From NCBI GenBank assembly GCA_918026815.1, contig CAKJVC010000010.1:684501-748500 (forward strand): DNA of 64,000 nt. Reading direction: 5' to 3'. The notes beneath the pieces are model-generated. The model searched no databases. It was not told where the DNA came from and saw only the letters and a program-made list of their open reading frames with translations. Origin of the DNA: Chalara sp. BL73 (Eukaryota > Ascomycota > Leotiomycetes > Helotiales). The position numbers were made by a program, and so were the translations under genes. Shown in pieces: positions 10,502 to 20,854 of the stretch. Within the stretch, counting starts at the first letter, position 1, and each line of letters opens with the position of its first letter.

Positions 10502-11849
10502 TCATCTCGCCAGGTTCAACCAGTTTAGAATCATCATAGCCTTCACCATGTTTCCTCTCATATCTAGATGGACACCGTCATACGTACGTGCCTGAATGCT
10601 CATGTTCCATGTGCCAAGATGCTCAAGACCTCTCTTCCGAGCCTCATTTCCCATCTCTTCTTCATATATCATTAACGCCTGCACTCAGATTAGCTAAAAA
10701 CAACGCCTCGGAGATCTCGAGGTGCATCTAGTTTATAAAGAAAGGCTTTTATATAGTAGACTTGACACCGCTTACTTTGTTTCCCTGCGTCACGATAAAC
10801 TCATCGGACTTCTTCCTCCCTGAAGCACTCGGCGTCACGAGAAGCCCTTTCCATCCGGATCCCACCTTATTAGTAATTGTTGTCATAACAGTATCGAGCC
10901 AATGAATAGAATCGATCAAGTTCAGGTCACTCCATAGACCATGGCCAAAGATGAAAACCTTGGGGCGAATAGAGTAGCCGCTGATGCTGGTGCGTAAACG
11001 CTCCAACTCATCTGTTGGAACAGGTGATTTATTGATCTGCTCCACTATTCATTTTGTCAGAAATACTTGAGGAATGGGTGGAAGACATACTAATCACATT
11101 TATTGGGTTCTTGCAAGATACACTTGCTGGATCATGGATTTCCACATCCGTTGTTTTATAAATACCTTGTACTGAACAAGACTTTACATCAAATTGCTCA
11201 TTACAAAAACAATGTCTCCTACATCACATCAGTCCCCAATATGTGCCTCGTATGAGGGAACACTTATTTTTACCTCTCGTTGGAATTAAAATTCCAGTCC
11301 GTGACAGCGCCGTATCCCACATCTTTCCTAATCAATATATTCAACGCACCCATAACATGTCTCAACATGCTATCTCCCACAATGACCACTTTGTCGAACC
11401 GTCCGAGTATCTCACATGCCTCCTCAGATGTAAACCAACGCATGTCGCAACCACGCGGCATATAAGGAGAATCGTGCCCAATGCGGCCACCGGAGGACAT
11501 CGCAGTGAGAAGACTGCGCCGGTCGTGACAGAGAGGGCTGAATGCTGTATGAAGTTGAAGGGAAGAGATGTCACAGGTGCTACGGAACTTGTAGGTGGCA
11601 AATGTGTCAAGGGTATCGGGAATACGATAAGAAATGGGCTCTGGTGGCGGGAATGCAAAGTTTTTGAGGCTGGGTGTATCGTATGGCTCTTTCTTAAGGG
11701 TCTATAGAGGAGAAGATTAGAGGAGCTAGAAGAGAAGATGGAAAGTTAGGATATACGAGACAAGTTGAAGGATTCAGGAACCAATCATGCAGTATCAGCA
11801 GAATGAGCACCATCAAAATTACACAAGCCCTCACGGGTGAGAGCCTCAT
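10502..11849 (-). CDS. Membrane-anchored SGNH / PC-esterase-like protein
   Basis: Five exons were built: 11757-11849, 11274-11701, 11091-11218, 10776-11044 and 10502-10678; the sum is in frame and gives 364 residues. The start at 11849 was chosen because it yields a type II signal anchor (ACVILMVLILLIL) and because its donor is in phase with exon 2. The catalytic region begins with GCDMRWF and then VVIVGDSMLRH, where Ser142 is the SGNH block-I nucleophile. The C-terminus carries YDGVHLDMRG, giving the Asp340/His343 pair. This arrangement matches PC-esterase/GDSL-type proteins that transfer or remove acetyl groups on sugars, such as Cas1p-like and TBL proteins, acting in the Golgi or at the surface. 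The substrate is not known. All four introns are 46-97 nt. Confidence 0.75.
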
Positions 11850-13242
11850 GCCGGAGAATCGCGTCGAGGGAGTACTTCGAACCCATTTTCTCACAATAGC
11901 AGGTGGTGGCCTCATTGAGAATAGGACATCGGCGGAAGGCAGTTGTTTCCACATTGTGCCAGAGGAGCGTATGTGACAAGCCAAAGCAGAGCAGTTAAAG
12001 ACATCGAGCATTCAGATATGCTTATGTGAATGAAGCATAGGGCTGAGACCCAGAAATGAGATCAATGGCACCTGTGTCTTTCATGGTTTTGGAAGGGGCA
12101 TGGCTGAGCCTAGAGTTCTGTCTTGGTAAGGCAGGTGCTCTCTCTTATAGAGCGATTATAGAGCTGAATCAACAAGCCTTGTTCTTAGACATAGAAAGCG
12201 CGATACACACATCTAGTACTAAGATATATATTTCAACAACAAGAAACCAGAGAAGTATACAGAGTAAGAAAATAGCCATCCCAGAAAAATAATATCCGCT
12301 TCAATTTCATCTTGCCTATCAAATCGTGCTATTTTTCAACATCCTTACAACGCACAAAAGTTAAATAATTGGCTAAATTAGCAAAACTCCGGGGTCACCC
12401 TTTCGGGGGACCCCATAGAAACCCTTTACTAAGGATTTTTAAGTCGCGATATTGGAAGGCGTATGCTTGGATTTCTTTGATATCCCAGTCCCTGATCTGG
12501 GTGGCACGCTACGCCAATTGCCTCAACTTTGATAACCCAGACAGGGCTCTGGGAGTAACGGATAAGGTAAGTTATGTGTTCGCCAGTGGGCCATTGTGAG
12601 CTTCTGCTTCATTTTGAATGTGATCTGACTATTTGATTTCTTATAGGGTAGCGGTGTGCACAGATAGGCGTTGCGGCCCCCTATATGATTCTGGCGTGTC
12701 CCAGGAGTTCCTTGACGAGGCGGTATAAACAGTAGTCGTTACATTAGGAGGACAGTTTAACATCATGTGGGACGGTTCTTGTTCATAGATCATAGACCCG
12801 TTAGTTAAAGTACTTTTGAGTGATATTGTGCTATCGGATCATATATAGAGTCTGTAACAGTTTGTACACTAGACCATGTAACTAGCGTGCGACGGCGGTG
12901 GCTATGATTGATCGATTGATGCTTAGATAGTACATAGCATCCTCACTGTGGGCAGCTCTATCTTCTTAGTATTTTTAGTTGCTCTTGGTGTAAAGAGCAC
13001 CAAAAATAAATGCCCTCCAGGAAGAGGAATATCACTGAAATCACTGTTATACCTGTCAATCTTGAAATTAAGAAGTTTACTAATCACTAGCCTTTGCGTC
13101 GTCCAAATCACTAGATATAATTAAGACATCCTTAAGCTCTACTGATCAAGTTGTCCTCCCCTCGGTCGTCCATCCTTAAAATTCATAGTCATTTGCTCCT
13201 TGCCTGTAGATCAACCAACTCCTCCTGAGCCAACCGCTTTCA
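11850..13242. other. Intergenic region with a GC-rich hairpin
   Basis: No convincing gene. A plus-strand frame at 12369-12599 gives 76 residues without known motifs. Its start overlaps an imperfect inverted repeat at 12391-12414 whose arms are GGGGTC and GACCCC. A remnant of a mobile element is possible but unproven. Confidence 0.5.
12391..12414. repeat. Small inverted repeat (hairpin)
   Basis: Arms GGGGTC and GACCCC with an inner CCC/GGG pairing around a TTTC loop make a strong 24-nt hairpin in otherwise AT-rich DNA. Function unknown; it could be a terminator-like or element-end structure. Confidence 0.4.
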
Positions 13243-13550
13243 TCACAATGGTGTCACCGTAGCACTAACGCTCACTACCGTGCTCGTGCTCGTCGCCAGT
13301 GTCGTGGCCGTTTTCGTAGGTATGCACTGGTAGAACCACCAAACGGAGGAGAAACATTCACTGCCCTCCGGACAAGCTGTGGGACCAACATAATCTGTAA
13401 CTTCTTGTTAGGTATTATGTACAATGAGTATGGAGAAGGAAGAGGCTACTCACAAGCACCGCCGCATTGTCCCCACAGTGTCTGTTTCTGGGATTGCCCT
13501 GATACGAAGGATAGAACAGTTGCAAGAGCGAGGAGAGTTGGAGTGCGCAT
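13243..13550 (-). CDS. Small secreted protein made of a lone CBM1 cellulose-binding domain
   Basis: Two exons (13454-13550, 13243-13394) with a 59-nt intron (GTGAGT donor, TTACAG acceptor) give 82 residues; neither exon alone is recognisable. Residues 1-18 are a signal peptide (MRTPTLLALATVLSFVSG). Residues 23-58 form a complete fungal type-1 cellulose-binding module: LWGQCGG, then Cys29, Cys40, Cys46 and Cys56, ending in WFYQCIP. Trp26 and Trp52/Phe53 fall where the three cellulose-stacking aromatics lie in CBM1. Residues 59-82 are a Thr/Ser/Val-rich tail. No catalytic domain is attached, which is unusual. It may bind cellulose on the host surface, act as a CBEL-like elicitor or shield, or be a former linker-CBM tail of a lost enzyme. 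The absence of any enzyme frame upstream favours a free-standing protein. Confidence 0.85.
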
Positions 13551-14175
13551 TGCGACGGTGCTAGAGTAAATGATGGAATAGTAGATAGTCTAAGGAGATG
13601 GAAGCTAATGCGTGGCTTCGTCGAGAACAAAGGACAAGACGGGTATATATACCGCCCCACGAGCTGAAAGTACTATGACAGCGGGATGAACCCATCCGTA
13701 ACCCCCTAAAATGTAGAGATTTAAGACCTTGAGCCTAGCCAGCATATTTTTATCAATCCCAGTTGGGTTCTTGTCGTGTCACAAGATCGACAAGCACATG
13801 ATAAACGAGACGCACATCATTTAGGCGTCGGATGAACTAGCCGAGAAAGAAGAACATCGAAATGCTTGAAGCAACATTAAGCATTAGAAGTGGTAGGGTA
13901 GCAGCCCGAATTTGGAAGAACTGAATAACCCCACCAATAACTGCTGTTTAGAAGAGCGTTGGTACGACGAAATAAATAGGATGATACCAACACTAGAGAC
14001 GTTGAAAAGAAAAGTCGATGAACCTAGGGTCAAATACGTAAACCACAACATCAATGCATCACAGTGCAACATCCCTTTTATTACCTAAGTTTTATGCATC
14101 GAGGTCCCTCTTCAAATGGCCTTTTGAAGCATATTATTACCATATGCCCTCTGGCGTAAATGAGACCATGATGCT
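13551..14175. other. CBM1 gene promoter and SDR gene 3' flank
   Basis: Apart from the TATA motif, nothing coding is seen. A minus-strand frame at 13884-14072 is short and hydrophobic but has no support. Confidence 0.5.
13644..13651 (-). promoter_or_regulatory. TATA box of the CBM1 gene
   Basis: A TATATATA motif lies about 95 nt upstream of the CBM1 start codon within the palindromic context GGTATATATACC, a plausible distance for a fungal TATA element. Confidence 0.5.
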
Positions 14176-15649
14176 TCACGGCCGCCCACGCCACAAGTTA
14201 CGCAGCGGATAGGCAAATGCACCCAATATATCAGAAGCCCATCCCACCCAACCACGCGTTTTTTCAACAGCATTAAGAAGCTGGACAAAGCGTTGAGTGA
14301 ACGCATCAACTTCCTCGAAGTCATGTGCGTATGGCTCCCAAATACTCACCTGTTTTCCATCTTTGCTATCTTCTGGTAGCAATTGCCCGTCATCATCGAG
14401 GCGAACCTTAGGCCCAACAACCAAAGCTCTGCCAACGATCCGAGGATCTGCCATGAGTCTTGTCCCTGCATCAACGACATCTTCAGACTTGCCGATCGCA
14501 GCCCCGGCCAGAAGAACACGTCCTGGTGCAGCGATGAGTGGCGTGTCGATGAAATATGGACATAACATGTTAACTCGAACTCCTTGGTTCATAGAAGTTG
14601 AGCGCAATGACCTAAACATGCCTAGCACGCCATGCTTTGCAATTCCGTATTGGACAAGCCCTGAGATAGGGCAAAGTGAGGCAACTGATCCAATTAATAG
14701 CAGATGGCGATCCGGCGTGTTTGACCTTGGAAGTCCAGAAGCATTAGGCGACGAATTCTTATATCGAGTATTTCGAGGGAGGTAGAAGAAAGCTAGATGG
14801 CTCGTATACTACCCAGTCGCAGTCAGCCACCTATCTGTTCAGATTGTATTAAACTAAGAGTCCACCATAAACGACTGTGCATTAAGTCCTCTTTTGGTTA
14901 GAATTAAGATATGCTGAGGACTTCCCAGAAAGCGAAAGTTTGGAATCGTTCATTTCACCTGTTACATACCATGACTCCTGACAATAGTTAGATATTGGAA
15001 AGCACCAAGCTCAAGGTTGTATCTACTCGCCTAAGAGATTGACATCATAGCAACTAAAATTTGGTCTGTATCTTCCTTAGCACTTGGAACATGGCAGTTG
15101 AGGCACCTACCCCTAGCTGTTCACAACTAAATCACGTACTTTGGTGGTGCTTCAGCGTCCAGATTCTCAGGCAACTGAAATGGGGTACCACTGTCAATGA
15201 TACCAGCATTTGCTACGACAGCATCGATAGCGTTGTTGGGACTGAGCTGTACGGCAGAGCGAAAAAAGTCCACCTGCGATTGCCATTCGGTAACATTGCA
15301 GTGGAGGTAGTGTAGATGTTGGTTCCCCGTCGCTGTCCGCACCTCCTCTACCAGAGCTTTGCCCCGCGCATCATTGATGTCCCCGATTATGACAATGGCC
15401 CCGTTCGCTGCCCATTTCCTGAAGAACCCTTCGCCAAAGCCCGATGCTCCTCCAGTTATGAGAATTGTTTTACCACCAACCCAAGCGGGATCGTAGGGCT
15501 CGGTGACATCTACAGGCTTCGATTGGCCGGTGAGTTGAACAACTATATACAAAACAATAATTAGTGATTGCTCACTTAAATAAATGCGGGGTATTGCCTC
15601 TGCAATTCTGGCTTGATGATGCAGACTTACTGTTGCGGTTGTTGGCCAT
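14176..15649 (-). CDS. Short-chain dehydrogenase/reductase (15-hydroxyprostaglandin dehydrogenase-like)
   Basis: Five exons: 15631-15649, 15140-15542, 15031-15053, 14970-14977 (8 nt) and 14176-14808; they sum to 361 residues in frame. The Rossmann motif TGGASGFG is at 36-43, an acidic residue in GDIND favours NAD over NADP, and NAG is present as VANAG. The catalytic set is Ser192 region (IGSVAS), Tyr205 and Lys209 in QYGIAKH. The tiny exons restore the conserved core CYDVNLLGVMYTSHLAF, which is broken in the genomic frames. The third intron uses a GC donor (GCGAGT). The family oxidises secondary alcohols on lipids, steroids or small metabolites. The C-terminal extension after 250 is longer than in classical SDRs. 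Substrate unknown; no pathway neighbour is evident. Confidence 0.9.
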
Positions 15650-16623
15650 ATTGGGAAGGGTTGAGCCAATTGCGTTGGCTTAGATGATGTCGGGATTGAC
15701 CTTCAAGGACAATTGTACAGGATGATCTTTCTTTGACAGCTGTCGCTTTGGGATCCAAAGAATATGCTGCAATACACAATTCTGGTTCTTGAGCCTCAAC
15801 CGCTTTTGAACAAGGCTGATAGGCGTCTCAGGACGGAACCGACGTTCCGATAACACTAATAACTGCGAAAATCCTAAAAGCGGTGTGAACTGATGAAACC
15901 GCGGACAGTATTATATGCTGCTGGCCGTATGCACCCCATTGCCATCATTATCCTGGGATTGCTGCGTCTTCGACAAGTTTTGAGTGAAGCTGTCTGGGTT
16001 TTGATGTTGAGTTCCACTTTGCCTCGGCACAACATATATTTGTGAGTATGGATGATTACACAAAGGAGCGCCACGGTGAGTAAAGTGCGCTATAGTAATA
16101 TTAAAGCTGTCAGACGTTCAGGAAGAAGTGTTTCTAGGAACTTAGCAGATCATTTGGGGTCACATGGAACGAATGTGCCCAAATTATCCAAAAGACCGAG
16201 ATCCCACTCCTGTACGGGGTAACTCTGCCGTTTCTCCAACCCTATGGCCTGTGTCACGATTACAAAACTTCATCAAAATTTATACAAACTACACAAAGGT
16301 TCATAACTTCTCTTTTAGCTCTGGATTACTTTGGTTGACAGGAGTAGAAATATCTCTCTCTTCAGAACTGGAGGTTCAAATTTATACCAAATGCTTCTGA
16401 CATTCGCAGGAGTAGGACCATGGTAGAGGATTGCATATTTGTCGAGTAGCGACTGTCAAAGATAGCACAATAGCGATACAAACACGCCATGAGGCTCACT
16501 ACGCACAAGTATAGCATTACTTGCTCGCCAAGAGGGGCAACAAGTCCACGCTCCTTTCAATCAACCACCACCATGTTGCTCAGTTTCAAAGAGAACGAGC
16601 TGTTGATACTGCCAATTTTGCAT
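15650..16623. other. SDR promoter and flank, no gene seen
   Basis: Short open frames only. No RNA gene, repeat or conserved peptide recognised. Confidence 0.6.
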
Positions 16624-17777
16624 TTAATCAAGCTGCTCAAGAGGGCTTCTTGCCTCCCATTCCGCAATTGGATCGATGATATTGCTTTGACCCAGGCTGA
16701 TCTGAACACCAGTAAAGGTGCAATCTCCCCAAGGACCACCACCAAATGTACCCTCCAACTCTGTGCCTCTTGCTCCTGCGAAGCTAATGCTATAAAGATT
16801 TTCATCTGACCCGAGATAAAGGGAGCCATCTCGATTCTCGCCTCGCCAGCGGTAATTCCAAGTGGGAGTTTGGCCCTTAGGCGTGGTTCCCAGTGGGAGA
16901 AGGAATGCACGTGAAGCACGATCGTCTACTTCTATATACTCCACGTCTGGGTCGCGAACCTCCCCCTGCCTTCTTGGTGGCCTCGTATGCAGCAATGGCA
17001 TCTATGAAGCATGGTCAATAACCGTCTCTATGACTGAAAGCTGTCGCGAAATTCACCTACGTGTTCTGGTTGGTTCTCGAATCGAAAGATGCCTGATGCT
17101 ATCCCAAAGTCAAATTCGGCAAATATTTGTGTGTATTCTGCGGTGACGTTATCTTGTATGCGAATTCTGAGCCGCAGGTCGTCATAGCCATCGAATTTTT
17201 CCTGAATTGCTAGGCAAGTTATGGACCAGGATCCCATTACCTTGTATCCTTCTCGACTACTCTCTTGTAGACGGTAGCTCTGGACCTCTAGGTGTGCCTT
17301 CTCGATTTCATCCTGCAGCTTTGTTTTGATTTCTCTCGAATTACTATCATCTTTATTCTCGCCATCCGACTCTTCCTCAGCTTGTTTCTCAAGTTGACCT
17401 TCAGAAGTATCTTCGGTTTCATTTTGGATCTTCTTTTTCCTCTCATATTCAACAGACATATCCTTTTCCAGTTCAGCCAGTGCATATATCATAGAGATGT
17501 CCCCTAACTCCCGCAGGTATCCTTGAGCGTCTTCAATTGACTTCGCGGAAGGGAGGCCTCGGAATATGCATTGCGCTCTCCACCAAGCAATACTTCGTTT
17601 CGGTACTGCTGGAATCCTCAATGTAGTGTTACTTCCGTATACGCTGATAGGCTTAAGGGCAGGATCGAGCGCAGGAATAAATGGTTTCACAGACTCATAC
17701 TCAATTTCATACACCTTCAACCCACCATCGTAAGTAAACGTCCAACGGTTATGCTTTCTTTTTACAGGAGAAGGCAT
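16624..17777 (-). CDS. Conserved fungal protein of unknown function
   Basis: Two exons (17061-17777 and 16624-17001) joined across a 59-nt intron in phase 0 give 364 residues. No signal peptide. Residues about 80-180 are rich in Glu, Lys and Asp (KDMSVEYERKKK, SDGENKDDSN) and probably form a coiled coil or disordered acidic segment. The C-terminal part contains WNYRWRGENRDG and LYSISFAGARGTELEGTF, a beta-rich module that resembles one in other uncharacterised ascomycete proteins. No catalytic motif is visible and no function is proposed. The start at 17777 precedes a basic MPSPVKRKHNRW. Confidence 0.7.
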
Positions 17778-18213
17778 CAGGCCAGTTTACATCCCAGGGC
17801 CCTTCTATCAAAGACTGCAAAATGGGAGTCTGGGTGATAACCCTTCCCTAGTTTTTGAGTTGTAGCAAAGTGACCGGTTGGAGGATAATTGTAGAAGCAG
17901 GATAACAATCGAATTCGCATAATTCTTCAACATAAACATTTCAAACCGATAATGAGTTCCGATAAGCTGTGAATCATTGAAAAAGGCGATACATTTCTGG
18001 AAAGCAGGAACAATGTTGGCAGTGCTTACCTTACGTTGGGTTTCATTCGATCCTTCTCTTGCTTTCAAGCCATGGGAAATGTGGAAATTTTAAACATGAA
18101 TTTAAAGCGTACTATTTTGATTCACATTTCGCATTCTTCTCCAAGTATTATTTTGATCTGCATAAATCTCAACATCTTTCGTCTCTTTGACTTTCAGTGA
18201 GCAGGGACAAGAT
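17778..18213. other. Intergenic, no gene seen
   Basis: Promoter of the unknown-function gene and 3' flank of the GPCR gene. Confidence 0.6.
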
Positions 18214-19737
18214 TTAAGACCTCCCAGGAGTTCCAGGCAGGCTCCCCTTTCCCAAGCCCAGCTCCACCACGCTCTCACTCACCTCCACATCCATTCCCTC
18301 CCTCCACTCCCCCCTGACCTTCGAATTCGAGAGCCGCTCTCCTCTTTTCTGACCTTTCATCTCACCTCTGTTCCCAGTTGAATTGACCGTCCCATAACTC
18401 CAACGACTCCAAACCTTTCCACATATGCCCAAACTCGTCGTGAAGTAGATAACCGTATTCCAAAACCCCTGTAATGGTAGCACGAGCGCGCTCCCAATAT
18501 TTAATAAATAGTTTGTATCCCCAGGGTGTCTCAGTCCATGCACCCTATTAACACTTGCGGGGACCCATGTGATGAGTATGCTCACAGCAAAGAGCATCGC
18601 CACTTTGAAGTAAGCCCACTTCACTTTATCCATGCTATTTCGTCTCCTTGTGCCAATGAATTCTGCACTTGTGGCTCGATGCGAATATTGTGGAAGGCTT
18701 TTAGCAGAGATGGTAACCGTGTAGTTTTCATTTTCTTTGCAAGCGGGCCGATGTGGGTAATTGCTCGATGGGTTCATAAACGATAGGGTGTCGGGGAAGA
18801 CCCTCTGCGTGATATGAATTTCGGTGGTGCGGATGCCTGTGAAGGGGGAGTTAGATGGCTCGGGGTGCGTATACAAGGAGCTATTGTAACTGCAGATGTT
18901 GTCGCTATTGGCCGCAGCTTGTAGCTCGGAGCGTTTTTGGAAGATCTTGATGCCGACCCTCGTGTAAATTACGAGGCTTGCAAGAATACAAAGCCACTGT
19001 ACGGAGGAGAAATTAGTTTATACCTCGTTTGAATGTCACTCCTTATAACCTGATCCCTCCTGACAACAAATGATGGTGATCACACTTGGGCTCTTCACTT
19101 CACTTACCACAGGTGCATAGTATGAATAGATGCGCAGCGGTGCCCATTCGTTGTCAATCCAACACCAGAGCTAGACTATTATCAGTACGTTTAGGAATGA
19201 CAAGGAGGCACAGGTATCTCATACTGTTGCATTCCCATATATCTGGCCTTTTCCTTTCACTTTCAACAATAAACAAACCATAGCTGGGATAAATGGTATC
19301 CCATAGCACAATATCCCATATAGCCAGTACAATTTCTTGAGTCGCAGTGCATCATATCTGTGGAAGAAGACAAGATAGACGTTGACCGCCATGGCAAGCG
19401 ACCACATGGGATCAGACTGCATAAACCTAAATACCGTATCAGCTACTATCGCCCAATCACCTAAAATAGGCGTCTATACTTACATCTCGAGCAAGAAACC
19501 TTGAAATTGGCACAAAGGACTCGACTCTCGGCTTAAAGCACTTCCGCCAATAAGAGCAGCAATATTCGCAAATAGATTTGCAAAGGATGCCCAAAAGATG
19601 ATAGTATTTGACAGCGTCCTGAAATCTTTGATTGAAACGAATGTTGCTAGAAGCGAGAGAGTTCCAAGGACTGACACCGAAGCTGTGACACGCTCAATGA
19701 TGATAAGATTGCTGATCTCTTGCTTTGTTAATCCCAT
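18214..19737 (-). CDS. cAMP-receptor-like G-protein-coupled receptor
   Basis: Four exons (19484-19737, 19225-19426, 19108-19170, 18214-18996) sum to 433 residues in frame. Hydrophobic segments fit seven membrane passes: TASVSVLGTLSLLATFVSI, IIFWASFANLFANIAALIG, MWSLAMAVNVYLVFF, YGILCYGIPFIPAMVCLLL, WLCILASLVIYTRV, AYFKVAMLFAVSILITWVP and LLNIGSALVLPLQGFWNTV. Cys in CQFQGF and the LWCWID block agree with the extracellular loop pair seen in slime-mould cAMP-receptor-like fungal GPCRs (Neurospora GPR-1 to -3 group). The third cytoplasmic loop is long and the C-tail is rich in Ser, Arg and Gly. In fungi these receptors link to G-alpha signalling in development; the ligand is unknown. Confidence 0.88.
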
Positions 19738-20854
19738 GATTGGCGTTGTTGGAGCGAGCTGATGGTAAAAACTTTGCTCATGGTGTCAGGTCCATCGATG
19801 TAAAGAATAGCAGTATGAATAGTATGTATTAAGTTGATATATTGCTTTAGGTAACTTGAGACGACGCTCAATTTCGCAGGTTGCAAACTGAGGATAAGAC
19901 CTTGACCTTTAGGTGCTGTGAGTCTACAGCTTGTGATCAGAAATCTCAAAATAGCCTTACAAACGAAAGAAAATTGGCACGATCAATGATTTTCGAGGTA
20001 TGACAAAAATTGAGGCTTGAATTATTCGCATATGTTATTTGGAGAATCAGTAAACTTAGTAGTACGAATGGATTTATATACTCGGTCTTTCCGATGCAGA
20101 GAAAATGCCATGAAGTTATAATGCTGAAAAGGCAGATGCAAGACTGAAAACCATGCGTTTTTGTATGTGTGACTATTCCCTCTCTATCCTGCGACCTAAG
20201 CGTAAGCACCGCAATTTTGTACCCGTTTGTGTAATCCTAATATGTAACACGCCCACATCTTAGATACACAGCCATATTCTAGTTGTGTTTGTAAATGTTG
20301 AGATCATCAACTTCTTTGAAGATATTGAACGTAGAAAAGAAAGGAAGATAAAAGGAAAATAAGGTATACTTTCGCCTTATTATTGATATATCTCGTCTAT
20401 ATTCTACTAAGTTATGGTGTTGGTATAACATAGACCGGAAAGTGAGGGACCTTAAGAGAAGTGTGCATCCATAGTGTACCATACAATAGCCGGGGAACAC
20501 CCCTGCAAATGCTGCAGGAGAAGGGTCAACTGGCCAGTTTGACCGCCCGCTAAGGCTACCTGCAGCCTTTCAGTGTTTAAACGTCCACAAAACTTCTTAT
20601 TTAGAAAAGGTCACGGTCAGAAGACGTAGACTACCTGTAAGCCGCTCATTGGCGGAAATCAACTAGATTTTGCTCACCGTGTAGGAACTTTACCATTCAT
20701 GTGCGGCACCAGGACCAAAGTTGCAAAGTTCGGTATTTTCTATAGATATGTGTAGTTATGCGCCAAGCAACCAGAGGGCATTTGACTTTCTATACCCACC
20801 ATTTAGCATTTCTTTCAATTCTATCGCAATGGAAGCGCTTGAATTTGTGGAAGA
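19738..20854. other. GPCR promoter and MFS 3' flank, no gene seen
   Basis: AT-rich stretch with several short T-rich runs. No coding sequence or RNA recognised. Confidence 0.6.

Noticed and set aside
11785..11979. Minus-strand frame with LLWHNVETTAFRR as a first exon of the SGNH gene
   Set aside because: No donor in this frame joins exon 2 in phase; the overlapping frame starting at 11849 does and gives a signal anchor.
12369..12599. 76-codon plus-strand frame beginning near a hairpin
   Set aside because: No motif, no splice-linked extension and no neighbour to support it.
14297..14785. 162-codon plus-strand frame
   Set aside because: It is antisense to the last SDR exon, which carries the catalytic Tyr/Lys motif.
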